A stretch of 7,603 nt of DNA from contig USJG01000111.1 of the NCBI GenBank assembly GCA_900554925.1, forward strand, positions 1-7,603. The letters run 5' to 3'. The position numbers and the translations under genes were made by a program. Shown here piece after piece: positions 1 through 7,025 of this stretch. The notes under the pieces were generated by a model, which was not told where the DNA came from, made no database searches, and was given only the letters and a program-made list of their open reading frames with translations. Positions within the stretch are counted from its first letter, which is position 1, and every line of letters starts with the position of its first letter. This stretch comes from an uncultured Lachnospiraceae bacterium. Lineage in GTDB: Bacteria; Bacillota; Clostridia; Lachnospirales; Lachnospiraceae.

Positions 1-318
1 CTCTTTATCCCCGGTAAAGGGATATTCTACATGGGTGGTAACTGTGCGAAGGACACGCCCCGCTGCGGCAATACAGACTTCGTGAAGTTTACGCCCGGTG
101 GCATCTTCCAGCTGCTGCTTTACATCAGCTATTGTTTCTCCCACCTTCTGAATATCGTGAATCTGTCCATCAAGCATGGCTCTGGTTTCATGCTCTTTTA
201 CCCGCTGTGCCAGCACGATAAACTGACTGCCGCTTCGATAGCCCACAGTTCCTACGATACTTCTGGTTCCTATATCAAGCCCAAACACCAGCTGTCCACT
301 GTATCTTTTTCCTTCCAT
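1..318 (-). CDS. FtsA-like actin-fold ATPase, N-terminal part (gene runs off the left edge)
   Basis: The first 106 codons of a gene continuing beyond base 1. The protein opens MEGKRYSG and then shows the phosphate-1 loop of actin/Hsp70/FtsA-type ATPases, FGLDIGTRSIVG at residues 12-23, with the acidic residue and the G-T pair that contact nucleotide. A region around residues 84-95 (IAAAGRVLRTVT) fits the strand pattern of the SHS2/1C part of FtsA/PilM proteins. In clostridia, large proteins annotated as 'cell division FtsA domain' often sit directly behind coaE, so the neighbourhood supports the call. The ATG shares its A with the last base of the coaE stop (TAATG), which suggests translational coupling, and a GGGGGA element lies about 9 nt upstream. 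Whether it acts in division, pilus assembly or something else cannot be told from this fragment. Confidence 0.75.
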   Translation of the reverse strand, partial: MEGKRYSGQLVFGLDIGTRSIVGTVGYRSGSQFIVLAQRVKEHETRAMLDGQIHDIQKVGETIADVKQQLEDATGRKLHEVCIAAAGRVLRTVTTHVEYPFTGDKE

Positions 319-914
319 TACAGATATTCCCCCAATTTCATATCTATTTGCTGACAGGCCTCTTTAAGGCTCTTGCTGTTATCTATTATAAATGCGCAGT
401 GCTTTCTGAATTCTTCTTCCGTAAGCTGAGATTTCATAATGGCATCTATCTTTTCATCGGAGTAATTCCTGGATGTTTTAAGGCGCATCCGCCGCACCTC
501 TTCTCTGGCATAAATATACCACATTTCGTCTACGATGTTCAAATATCCGTCTTCTATGAGAAGGGCCGCTTCCAAAAACAAAAAATCAAGTATTTTCTCA
601 ATTCTGGCATCGGCAATCTCCCTCAATATTGCTTCTTTTACTGCCGGATGAATAATCTTATTTACCTTTCCCAGCAGTTCCTCCGATTCAAATATCTTAG
701 CTGCCATCCTGCCCTTATGTATGGTGCCATCTGCATTCAAAATATCAGATGACATCAGTTCTACCAGCTTTTCATAACAGGGCTGCCCCGGCTCTTTAAC
801 TCTGTGTGCTACTTCATCTGCCAGTATAATTTTACAGTTGTAATTCTGAGCAATATAATGAAGCAAAGCAGATTTGCCAGATCCTACGCCTCCTGTAATT
901 CCAATCACTCTCAT
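318..914 (-). CDS. coaE: Dephospho-CoA kinase
   Basis: CoaE phosphorylates the 3'-hydroxyl of dephospho-CoA with ATP, the last step of coenzyme A synthesis in the cytoplasm. The 198-residue product has the normal family length. A P-loop (GGVGSGKS, residues 8-15) opens the protein. It is followed by the substrate-site aspartate in ILADEVAHRV (D33), the core strand FLFLEAALLIEDG that corresponds to the family's P-L-L-F-E segment, an Arg-rich lid region (REEVRRMRLKTSRN) and the closing FIIDNS element where the family has its conserved I-x-N. The start is the only one that places the P-loop normally, although no good SD is visible (T-rich sequence directly upstream). It lies 31 nt behind polA and overlaps the next gene by one base, so it is probably made from the polA transcript. 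Confidence 0.95.
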   Translation of the reverse strand: MRVIGITGGVGSGKSALLHYIAQNYNCKIILADEVAHRVKEPGQPCYEKLVELMSSDILNADGTIHKGRMAAKIFESEELLGKVNKIIHPAVKEAILREIADARIEKILDFLFLEAALLIEDGYLNIVDEMWYIYAREEVRRMRLKTSRNYSDEKIDAIMKSQLTEEEFRKHCAFIIDNSKSLKEACQQIDMKLGEYL

Positions 915-945
915 AAAAAACCATGCCTTTTCTTTTTACGTACCG

Positions 946-3582
946 TTACTTGGCTTCATACCAGTCGTTCCCCTCGTGCAGATCAATTTCCAAATGCACA
1001 GAAAGGGCCGCCGCACGACTCATTTCTTCTTCTAATATAGTTCTTACCTGCTCTGCTTCTTCTAAGGCAGTTTCCACCAGCAATTCATCATGCACCTGTA
1101 AGATCAGCTTTGATTTAAGGCTCTCTTTTTTCAGCCTTCGGTATACATTGATCATAGCAATCTTAATAATATCCGCCGCTGTTCCCTGTATGGGAGAATT
1201 CATGGCGACTCTTTCTCCAAAAGACCTTTGCATGAAGTTGCTGGAGGATAATTCCGGCACTGGCCTTCTTCTCCCGAATAAGGTAGTAACATAACCTTTT
1301 TCTTTGGCATCTGCTACTGATTTGTCCAGAAAATCCTTTACTCCCGGATAGGTTTTAAAATATTGCTCTATATACTCTGAGGCTTCCTTTCTCGTGATAC
1401 TTAAATCCTGACTTAAGCCAAAAGAACTGATTCCGTACACAATGCCAAAGTTTACCGCCTTTGCATTGCGGCGCTGTAAATCCGTCACCTCATCAAAGGG
1501 AATATGAAACACCTGGGAGGCGGTGATTCTGTGTATATCCGCATGCATCCTGTATGCTTCAATCAACTGTTCGTCACAGGACATATGGGCCAGAATCCTA
1601 AGCTCGATCTGGGAATAATCCGCATCTGTAAAAATATATCCCTCCGCCGGAACAAATACCTTTCTGATCTTCCTTCCCAGTTCCATACGCATGGGAATAT
1701 TCTGCAAATTGGGATCTGCTGAACTGATTCGGCCTGTTGCTGTGATCGTCTGATTAAAGGTAGAGTGGATACGGTCATCCTCCCCAATAAAAGCCGCAAG
1801 ACCGTCTGCATAGGTGGATTTCAACTTGGCAAGCCCACGGTATTCCAACACATCTGCCACTATGGGATGCTCTCCTGCCAGCTTTTCCAATACATCCGCC
1901 GCAGTGGAATAGCCTGTCTTTGTTTTTTTGCCTCCGGGAAGGGACAGCTTTTCAAACAGAATTTCTCCCAACTGTTTGGGGGAATTAATATTAAACTCTG
2001 TTCCCGCCCCGTCATAAATCTTCTGCTCAAGTTCACTGATGCGTCCCGTCAGAGCTTCTCCATAGGCCTTAAGCTCTGCCGGCTTTACCAGGATGCCTTC
2101 CTTCTCCATATCATAGAGCACATAAGTAAGAGGCATCTCTATTTCCCTCATCAGTTTCAGCATTCCTGTCTCTTCCAGCTTCTTTGTAAGAACCGGTGCG
2201 GCAGCCATGCTGACATAAGCAAGAAAACAGGCATATTCTGTAAACTCTCCTGGTTTAGCGCAGAGGGCCTTAAGCAGTGATTCTTTTCCAAAACACTGTG
2301 CCCGTTCCGGTATCATCAATCCCAGATATTCATTGGCAATATCCGCGATGGTATAATCATTTTTTAAGGGGTTTAACAGATAGGCGGCCAGAATCACATC
2401 AAAAAAACCTTCTGTTTCCTCCTTGGCAAGATAATCATAGGCGTTCTTTATGTTTCCGCAGGAAAGCCTGCCTCTCTCTGCCAGCTGCGCCATTTTATCC
2501 TTCAGATACTCTTCCGTAAGGAAACCGGTACAGCGGATAAAACTGCATTGCCCATCCGAAAATGCCAGCGAAATTCCTGCCAGTTTCTCCCCTTGATCTC
2601 TCAATATAGCAAATCCCAGGGTTTCCTTACTGGAACATGCTTTTTCAAATATTTCCTCTGCCTGATCCAGCTCTTCTATCAGGTCAAAACCGGCAGCGAT
2701 ATTATCATTGGAAACTCCTTTTTCAAACCGGGATAAAAGATTTTTAAATTCCAGTTTTTTAAAGATCACATAAGCATCCTCTGTATAATAATCCCCCACC
2801 CTGGCTTCCTCAAAAGAAAACTCTAAGGGGCTGTCCACATTGATAGTGGCCAGAGTCTTGCTAAGATACGCTAATTCCCTGTTATTGTTTAAGGACTCCC
2901 TGATGGCATTTTTAGTTACTTCTTCCAGATGCTCGTAAATAGAATCAAGAGAGCCGAACTTTACCATTAGCTCCGCAGCTGTCTTTTCTCCCACCTTAGG
3001 AACACCGGGAATATTGTCAGCTGTATCTCCCATAAGCGCTTTCAGATCAATGAACTGAAGGGGAGTCACCTGATATTTTGCCTTAACATCAGCGGCATAA
3101 TAATCTTCTATCTCCGTCTTTCCACCCCTGGTCCTGGGAATCCTGATCTTGATCCGGTCTGTGGCAACCTGAAGCAGATCCCTGTCACCGGAAACAAGAG
3201 AAACTGCCATCCCCTGTTTTTCTGCCTTCTTCGCCAGGGTACCCAGAATATCATCTGCTTCCAGACCTGGCTGCTCCATCATTTTGATTCCCATTGCGGA
3301 GAGAACCTTTTTCATTACCGGCACCTGCTCCCGCAGTTCCTCCGGCATAGGCTTTCTGGTCCCTTTGTATTCCCTGTATATTTCATGCCGGAAGGTGGGA
3401 GCTTTTACATCAAAAGCCACCGTCAGATAATCAGGATTTTCTTCTTCCAGTATTTTAAACAAAATATTTAAAAATCCATATACCGCATTGGTATGAAGTC
3501 CTGCGCTGTTAGTAAGGTCAGGGACTCCGTAAAATGCTCTGTTCAATATACTATGTCCATCTATTAAAACAAGTTTTTCCAT
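946..3582 (-). CDS. polA: DNA polymerase I
   Basis: PolA fills gaps and removes RNA primers during lagging-strand synthesis and repair. The 878-residue protein has the full three-part layout. The 5'-nuclease domain (about 1-290) carries the metal-binding acids D8, D58, E108/D110/D111, D133/D135 and D186/D189, and the helix-hairpin-helix DNPGVP-like segment around 189-200. The central domain (about 300-480) matches a 3'-5' exonuclease fold, but the catalytic acids are gone. The polymerase domain (about 480-878) has motif A (DYSQIELR, catalytic D655), the O-helix (R704, K708, F712, Y716) and motif C (HDE, 831-833). I place the start at 3582 because GGGAGG lies just upstream and residues 1-19 match the family N-terminus; a longer in-frame reading to 3675 would overlap the previous gene. 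It follows a small zinc-finger gene by 17 nt and precedes coaE by 31 nt. Confidence 0.98.
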   Translation of the reverse strand: MEKLVLIDGHSILNRAFYGVPDLTNSAGLHTNAVYGFLNILFKILEEENPDYLTVAFDVKAPTFRHEIYREYKGTRKPMPEELREQVPVMKKVLSAMGIKMMEQPGLEADDILGTLAKKAEKQGMAVSLVSGDRDLLQVATDRIKIRIPRTRGGKTEIEDYYAADVKAKYQVTPLQFIDLKALMGDTADNIPGVPKVGEKTAAELMVKFGSLDSIYEHLEEVTKNAIRESLNNNRELAYLSKTLATINVDSPLEFSFEEARVGDYYTEDAYVIFKKLEFKNLLSRFEKGVSNDNIAAGFDLIEELDQAEEIFEKACSSKETLGFAILRDQGEKLAGISLAFSDGQCSFIRCTGFLTEEYLKDKMAQLAERGRLSCGNIKNAYDYLAKEETEGFFDVILAAYLLNPLKNDYTIADIANEYLGLMIPERAQCFGKESLLKALCAKPGEFTEYACFLAYVSMAAAPVLTKKLEETGMLKLMREIEMPLTYVLYDMEKEGILVKPAELKAYGEALTGRISELEQKIYDGAGTEFNINSPKQLGEILFEKLSLPGGKKTKTGYSTAADVLEKLAGEHPIVADVLEYRGLAKLKSTYADGLAAFIGEDDRIHSTFNQTITATGRISSADPNLQNIPMRMELGRKIRKVFVPAEGYIFTDADYSQIELRILAHMSCDEQLIEAYRMHADIHRITASQVFHIPFDEVTDLQRRNAKAVNFGIVYGISSFGLSQDLSITRKEASEYIEQYFKTYPGVKDFLDKSVADAKEKGYVTTLFGRRRPVPELSSSNFMQRSFGERVAMNSPIQGTAADIIKIAMINVYRRLKKESLKSKLILQVHDELLVETALEEAEQVRTILEEEMSRAAALSVHLEIDLHEGNDWYEAK

Positions 3583-3586
3583 GCTT

Positions 3587-3592
3587 CCTCCC
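3587..3592 (-). promoter_or_regulatory. Ribosome binding site of polA
   Basis: GGGAGG followed by AAGC and the ATG at 3582. It lies in the 17-nt gap between the stop of the zinc-finger gene and polA, and it fixes the polA start at 3582 rather than at the upstream in-frame ATG at 3675. Confidence 0.85.
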
Positions 3593-3599
3593 GATAAAA

Positions 3600-3923
3600 T
3601 TAAAGCGCAAACAGAAGCGCAATGACCGTGATTACCGCAACTACTATAAGTCCGTCTAATGCATACAAAAGCCACTGCATACTTTCACGCAGTTTTAAAA
3701 TATGCCCGGCTTCCTCCATTCGGAATTTCAGTTCACTCTGAAGATCAAATACATTGCCCGACTCCAGCCTGGCCAAACCCTCCAACACCAGAAATTGAAT
3801 GGAAAGCTCTTCCCTGCACTCCTGACATCTATCTATATGTTCCATAAATTCCCGCAGATCCTCTGTGTCCAAATCATCCTTAAGAAATAACGGAATCAGT
3901 TTTTCAGCTTCTTTACATGTCAT
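3600..3923 (-). CDS. Small zinc-finger (zf-HC2 / anti-sigma-like) membrane protein
   Basis: A 107-residue protein whose N-terminal half resembles the ZAS/zf-HC2 fold of anti-sigma factors: C3 near the start, then H29-x3-C33-x2-C36 (HIDRCQEC), the usual C...H-x3-C-x2-C pattern. The C-terminus (about residues 84-107, WLLYALDGLIVVAVITVIALLFAL region) is a single hydrophobic transmembrane segment with no periplasmic or extracellular domain behind it, so the zinc finger should face the cytoplasm. An SD-like GAGGAA lies 5 nt upstream of the ATG. It is the first gene after the promoter at 3968-3996 and is followed 17 nt later by polA. No sigma-factor gene is adjacent, so its partner, if it has one, is unknown. 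Zinc-finger proteins of this kind are not all anti-sigma factors, so I give no function. Confidence 0.85.
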   Translation of the reverse strand: MTCKEAEKLIPLFLKDDLDTEDLREFMEHIDRCQECREELSIQFLVLEGLARLESGNVFDLQSELKFRMEEAGHILKLRESMQWLLYALDGLIVVAVITVIALLFAL

Positions 3924-3967
3924 AACAGTTCCTCACTGTAATGCTCAGTTTTACCTTACTCTAATTA

Positions 3968-3996
3968 AATATACACTAAAAATACCTTAAAGTAAA
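3968..3996 (-). promoter_or_regulatory. Sigma-A-type promoter of the zinc-finger/polA/coaE operon
   Basis: On the minus strand, TTTACT (-35, 3991-3996; 4 of 6 consensus bases), a 17-nt spacer and TATATT (-10, 3968-3973; 5 of 6). The predicted start near 3961 leaves a leader of about 38 nt before the ATG at 3923. It sits between the nagB terminator and the first gene of the operon, where a promoter is expected. Confidence 0.6.
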
Positions 3997-4079
3997 TCAC
4001 TAAAGGCTCTGCCATCTACAGGTATCTTTCTTTCCTGGCGTTCCACTGCTATTTTAGAATTTTTCCGCCATAAATACAA

Positions 4080-4109
4080 GAGGAATACGGCATTTCTACC
4101 CTATTCCTC
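4080..4109 (-). terminator. Intrinsic terminator of nagB
   Basis: An 8-bp perfect stem GAGGAATA/TATTCCTC, extended by two G-C pairs beyond one mismatch, closes a short loop 23 nt beyond the nagB stop. On the minus strand it is followed by TTGTATTTA, a T-rich but interrupted tail. It separates nagB from the polA operon promoter. Confidence 0.65.
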
Positions 4110-4131
4110 ATGAAAACTAATTTATAATTTA

Positions 4132-4860
4132 TTACTTCATTAATGATAATGCTGCCTCATCAGCCACAATCGTCACATCATTGTGCAGCTGCAGTACTGA
4201 GGCCTGTACCTTTGGTGTAATCGGGCCGGTAAGCACCTCCTTTAAGATGGAAGCCTTATCCTCCCCACTGACTACCACTAATATTTTCTTTGCCTGCATA
4301 ATTGTCTTAATTCCCATAGTATATGCCTGCTTCGGCACGTCATCCGCACTTTCAAAGAAGCGCTGATTTGCTTTCATAGTGGACTCTGTTAAATTTACAC
4401 AGTGGGTTTCTGCTTCAAAAGCCATTCCCGGCTCATTAAATCCAATGTGTCCATTATGTCCGAGCCCAAGAAGCTGTAAATCTACCCCTCCTACACTGGC
4501 GATAATCCTGTTATAATCCGAACATGCCTTGTCGCTGTCCGGTTCCATACCATCTGGCAAAAATGTGCGTTCCAGTTTAATATTCACCTTACTGAACAAA
4601 TTATCATTCATAAAATAATAATAGCTCTGTTCATTTTCTCTGGTAAGGCCCTTATATTCATCCAGATTCACTGTAGTTACTTCCGAAAAATCCAAATCTC
4701 CTTTCCGGTACCATTCCACCAGTTGCGCATAAGTGCCAATGGGTGTAGAACCGGTAGCAAGTCCAAGCACACAGTTCGGTTTCATAATTACCTGTGCAGA
4801 TATAATATTAGCTGCTTTTCTGCTCATATCATTATAATCTTTTGCTCTGATAATCTTCAT
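4132..4860 (-). CDS. nagB: Glucosamine-6-phosphate deaminase
   Basis: NagB converts glucosamine-6-phosphate to fructose-6-phosphate and ammonia, feeding amino sugars from GlcNAc or sialic acid breakdown into glycolysis. The 242 residues match the short Firmicutes form rather than the roughly 266-residue allosteric enterobacterial enzyme. Visible signatures are the phosphate-binding LGLATGSTPIGTY (33-44 region), LDEY with the likely general base D67, and GLGHNGHIGFNEPG with H138 and E143. Asn136 stands where the E. coli enzyme has Asp141, as I recall is usual in Firmicutes. GGGAGA (4869-4874) lies 8 nt before the ATG. It is 115 nt downstream of ptsH in the same direction, and no convincing promoter is visible in that gap; part of its expression may be read-through from the PTS genes. 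Confidence 0.96.
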   Translation of the reverse strand: MKIIRAKDYNDMSRKAANIISAQVIMKPNCVLGLATGSTPIGTYAQLVEWYRKGDLDFSEVTTVNLDEYKGLTRENEQSYYYFMNDNLFSKVNIKLERTFLPDGMEPDSDKACSDYNRIIASVGGVDLQLLGLGHNGHIGFNEPGMAFEAETHCVNLTESTMKANQRFFESADDVPKQAYTMGIKTIMQAKKILVVVSGEDKASILKEVLTGPITPKVQASVLQLHNDVTIVADEAALSLMK

Positions 4861-4917
4861 TTTATATTTCTCCCATCATTGTATAATTTTTCTGTTTTCC
4901 AACATAATGTTTAAAAT

Positions 4918-4943
4918 GCCGGAAGTCCCGAAGGGCCTCCGAC
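4918..4943 (-). terminator. Intrinsic terminator behind ptsH, UUCG-capped
   Basis: In the minus-strand RNA an 11-position stem (one C-A mismatch, two G-U wobbles) is closed by a C(UUCG)G tetraloop, starting about 33 nt after the ptsH stop. The wobble pairs only form in the minus-strand transcript, which fixes the direction. The following tail is ATTTTAAAC, so the U-tract is short and termination may be incomplete, which matters for nagB downstream. Confidence 0.7.
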
Positions 4944-4975
4944 ATAGTAGGGGTTTCGGTATTTTGTTTTCGTTT

Positions 4976-5233
4976 TTACAGACTGCTCTTAAGGAATTCC
5001 TCCACAGCCTTTGCAGCTTCTTCCTCATCGGGTCCTTCTACCTTAACTGTAATTTCGGTGCCCTTTGTAGCCCCTAAGCCCATTAATGCCATAATCCGTT
5101 TAGCATTTGCTTCTTTTCCATCCTTTGAGACTACAATTTCACTCTGATAACCACCTGCCAATTTTACCAGAAGTCCGGCAGGTCTGGCATGCATACCCAG
5201 TTCGTCATTAATTACGTGTTTGATCGTCTTCAC
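4976..5233 (-). CDS. ptsH: PTS phosphocarrier protein HPr, without the regulatory serine
   Basis: HPr takes the phosphoryl group from Enzyme I on a histidine and passes it to sugar-specific EIIA domains. I start it at GTG 5233, giving 85 residues: this puts the AGGAGG 7 nt upstream and the catalytic histidine (GMHARPAG) at position 15, the family's usual number. The upstream ATG at 5239 would be only 1 nt from the AGGAGG. Arg17 and the hydrophobic docking residues I47, M48 and M51 are kept. At position 46, where Gram-positive HPr has the serine phosphorylated by HprK, this protein has Arg (AKRIMALMGLG; codon CGG at 5098-5096), and Gly replaces the second serine at 52. It should therefore work in sugar transport but not serve as P-Ser-HPr corepressor for CcpA. 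Its SD overlaps the ptsI stop codon, suggesting coupled translation. Confidence 0.95.
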   Translation of the reverse strand: MKTIKHVINDELGMHARPAGLLVKLAGGYQSEIVVSKDGKEANAKRIMALMGLGATKGTEITVKVEGPDEEEAAKAVEEFLKSSL

Positions 5234-5240
5234 AAGCATT

Positions 5241-5246
5241 CCTCCT
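5241..5246 (-). promoter_or_regulatory. Ribosome binding site of ptsH, deciding its start
   Basis: A perfect AGGAGG that overlaps the ptsI stop codon (5247-5245). It is 1 nt from the ATG at 5239 but 7 nt from the in-frame GTG at 5233, which argues for the GTG. Confidence 0.75.
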
Positions 5247-6858
5247 ATATCTCTCTTATTTTTTTTCTAAGTGACAATACACAGGCAGGAGAAACAGATA
5301 ATTCATCCACTCCCATATCTACAAAGGTTTTGGTAAGGCTTAAATCACCTGCCAATTCCCCGCAAATACCTACCCATATATTTTCCTTATGTCCATTTTC
5401 TACAGTCATCCGTATCAGCCTGAGCACAGCTTCGTGATGTGTATCACAAATTTGCTCCAGCTTTTGATTCTGTCTGTCAATTGCCAATGTGTACTGCGTC
5501 AAATCATTCGTTCCGATACTGAAAAATTCTACTTCTTTTGCCAGTTCATCACTTATGATGGCGGCAGCCGGTGTTTCTATCATAATGCCCAGTTCCACTT
5601 CTCCTATCTGAATGTCCTGAGCAATCAATTCTTTCTTTACATCTTCAACTATTTCCCTAATTTGTCTTATTTCACTTACCGAAATAATCATAGGAAACAT
5701 AATGGATGCTTTGCCAAAAGCGCTGGCTCTGTATATTGCTCTAAGCTGGGTGCGGAAAACTTCCGGTCTGTCCAGACAGATACGAATAGCCCTGTATCCC
5801 ATCGCCGGATTTTCTTCGGGATCCAATCCGAAATAATCTGCTTTTTTATCTGCACCTATATCCAGCGTTCTTATAATTACTTTTTTACCATTCATCTTTT
5901 CCAGAACAGCCTTATAACTCTGGAACTGCTCTTCCTCGGTAGGATAAGTATCTCTGCCCAGATAAAGGAATTCGCTTCTGAACAGCCCAATTCCACCGCC
6001 ATCTGCCTGCAATACTCTTTCTACGTCTTCTACATTTCCTATGTTACAGTAGACATTTACTTTTCGTCCATCGGTGGTAATATTTTCCTGTCCAATAAGC
6101 TGCTTCAAAGCTTCTGTCTCAGCTATCCACTCATCTCTTCTGGCAATCATATCCTGTAAAAGTTCGTTTTCCGGATCTATGATGAATTCTCCTGAAAACC
6201 CATCTACTACAGCTGTTTTTCCATGATATTCCTCCAATATCTTCATATTTGTATTTACGATGGAAGGAAGATTCATGCTTCTTGCCAGAATAGCTGTATG
6301 AGAATTAGCAGACCCGTGAACAGTGACAAATGCAAGGATTTTACTTTTATCCATTTGAATCGTTTCACTGGGTGTCAGATCATCTGCCAGTAAAATTACC
6401 GGTTCTTCTGAGTCAATAACAGCATTTCCAATCCCTACTAAGACCTGAATAACTCTGTCAGAAACATCAAGCACATCCACGCTTCTGGCCTTCATATATT
6501 CATCATCCATACTGGCAAAAATCCGTGAATAATTATTTCCAGTTTCCCTGACTGCATATTCTGCATTGCAGTTATCTGCAATCATATTCTGAATATCTTC
6601 CAGATATCCTTCATCCTCCAGCATCATCTTATGAACATCAAAAATCATTGCCTGTTCTTCTCCGACACTGTTAAGAGCATTTTGGTAGAGCACTTCCAAC
6701 TGTTTTTTTGCTTCGTCAACTGCCCGTATAAACCTCTCCTGTTCCTTTTCTACATCATCAATCTTTTTCAATTCTAATGTAACTTCTTTTTTTCTGTAAA
6801 CGTATATCTTACCAACTGCAATTCCCTTTAAAACACTTTTTCCCGTGCATTTTAACAT
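5245..6858 (-). CDS. ptsI: PTS Enzyme I (phosphoenolpyruvate-protein phosphotransferase)
   Basis: Enzyme I autophosphorylates from PEP and passes the phosphate to HPr, the first step for all PTS sugars; it is cytoplasmic. The 537 residues show, in order, the N-terminal HPr-binding region (with VGEEQAMIFDVHKMML around 65-80), the phosphohistidine site (HGSANSHTAILARSM, H187), and the C-terminal PEP-binding barrel with GIGLFRSEFL (R294), RTLDIGADKK (R330), PAMGYRAIR, GIMIETPAAA, FSIGTNDLTQY and the active-site ICGELAGD (C499). All key residues are present. The usual G-G-x-T-S-H is replaced by H-G-S-A-N-S-H, and the C-terminus ends about 30 residues earlier than the Bacillus enzyme. AGGAGG lies 6 nt before the ATG and overlaps the stop of the EIIA remnant. 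It precedes ptsH, the reverse of the common ptsH-ptsI order. Confidence 0.97.
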   Translation of the reverse strand: MLKCTGKSVLKGIAVGKIYVYRKKEVTLELKKIDDVEKEQERFIRAVDEAKKQLEVLYQNALNSVGEEQAMIFDVHKMMLEDEGYLEDIQNMIADNCNAEYAVRETGNNYSRIFASMDDEYMKARSVDVLDVSDRVIQVLVGIGNAVIDSEEPVILLADDLTPSETIQMDKSKILAFVTVHGSANSHTAILARSMNLPSIVNTNMKILEEYHGKTAVVDGFSGEFIIDPENELLQDMIARRDEWIAETEALKQLIGQENITTDGRKVNVYCNIGNVEDVERVLQADGGGIGLFRSEFLYLGRDTYPTEEEQFQSYKAVLEKMNGKKVIIRTLDIGADKKADYFGLDPEENPAMGYRAIRICLDRPEVFRTQLRAIYRASAFGKASIMFPMIISVSEIRQIREIVEDVKKELIAQDIQIGEVELGIMIETPAAAIISDELAKEVEFFSIGTNDLTQYTLAIDRQNQKLEQICDTHHEAVLRLIRMTVENGHKENIWVGICGELAGDLSLTKTFVDMGVDELSVSPACVLSLRKKIREI

Positions 6859-6868
6859 GCTGCTCCTC

Positions 6869-7021
6869 CTATTTCACACAGGTAATAATTTCGTCCCCCA
6901 CATTAACTGTTTCTTCTGTTTTACATTCTGTTTTGAATAAACCAGAACTGTTGCAAACAATCACAGGAGTTGTCGTATCATACCCGGTATTATTTATATT
7001 TTCTATATCTGTCTTTCGAGT
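6869..7021 (-). pseudogene. C-terminal remnant of a sugar-specific PTS EIIA domain (glucose/beta-glucoside class)
   Basis: Fifty codons open to the TAG at 6871-6869. They read like the last part of a Crr/PtsG/BglP-type EIIA: a T-D-I-E-N-I stretch, GYDTTTPVIVCN (residues 13-24), and a closing VNVGDEIITCVK that matches the family's V-x-V-G-(E/D) end. These proteins are about 150-160 residues long when alone, or the tail of a roughly 600-700-residue EIICBA or EIIBCA transporter, so only the last third of the domain is left. An in-frame TGA (7024-7022) stands directly upstream, there is no ATG, and the phosphorylated histidine of the domain is missing. The fragment ends inside the ptsI ribosome binding site, the position a transporter gene would take upstream of ptsI. 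I read it as the tail of a deleted transporter gene. Confidence 0.7.
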
Positions 7022-7025
7022 TCAA

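Noticed and set aside
1765..2280. 171-codon plus-strand open frame opposite polA
   Set aside because: Antisense to the conserved polymerase gene, Cys/His/Gln-rich composition typical of shadow frames, no motif.
3583..3675. In-frame extension of polA by 31 residues to an ATG at 3675
   Set aside because: It would run inside the zinc-finger gene, its residues do not resemble any PolA N-terminus, and the GGGAGG sits before the ATG at 3582.
4878..4883. TACAAT as a -10 box for nagB
   Set aside because: Transcription would start inside the nagB ribosome binding site, and no -35 box lies at a proper distance.
4965..4980. Possible catabolite-responsive element (TG...CG...CA) at the end of ptsH
   Set aside because: The spacing is two bases too long compared with the cre consensus and the sequence is a low-complexity A/T run.
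5389..6159. 256-codon plus-strand open frame opposite ptsI
   Set aside because: It is Phe/Ser/Tyr-rich, shows no recognisable domain and lies entirely antisense to a well-conserved gene, so it is a shadow frame.
6872..7021. The 50-codon frame upstream of ptsI as an intact small gene
   Set aside because: There is no ATG and no start codon at a usable distance from the SD, a stop closes it upstream, and the match is only to the end of an EIIA domain.
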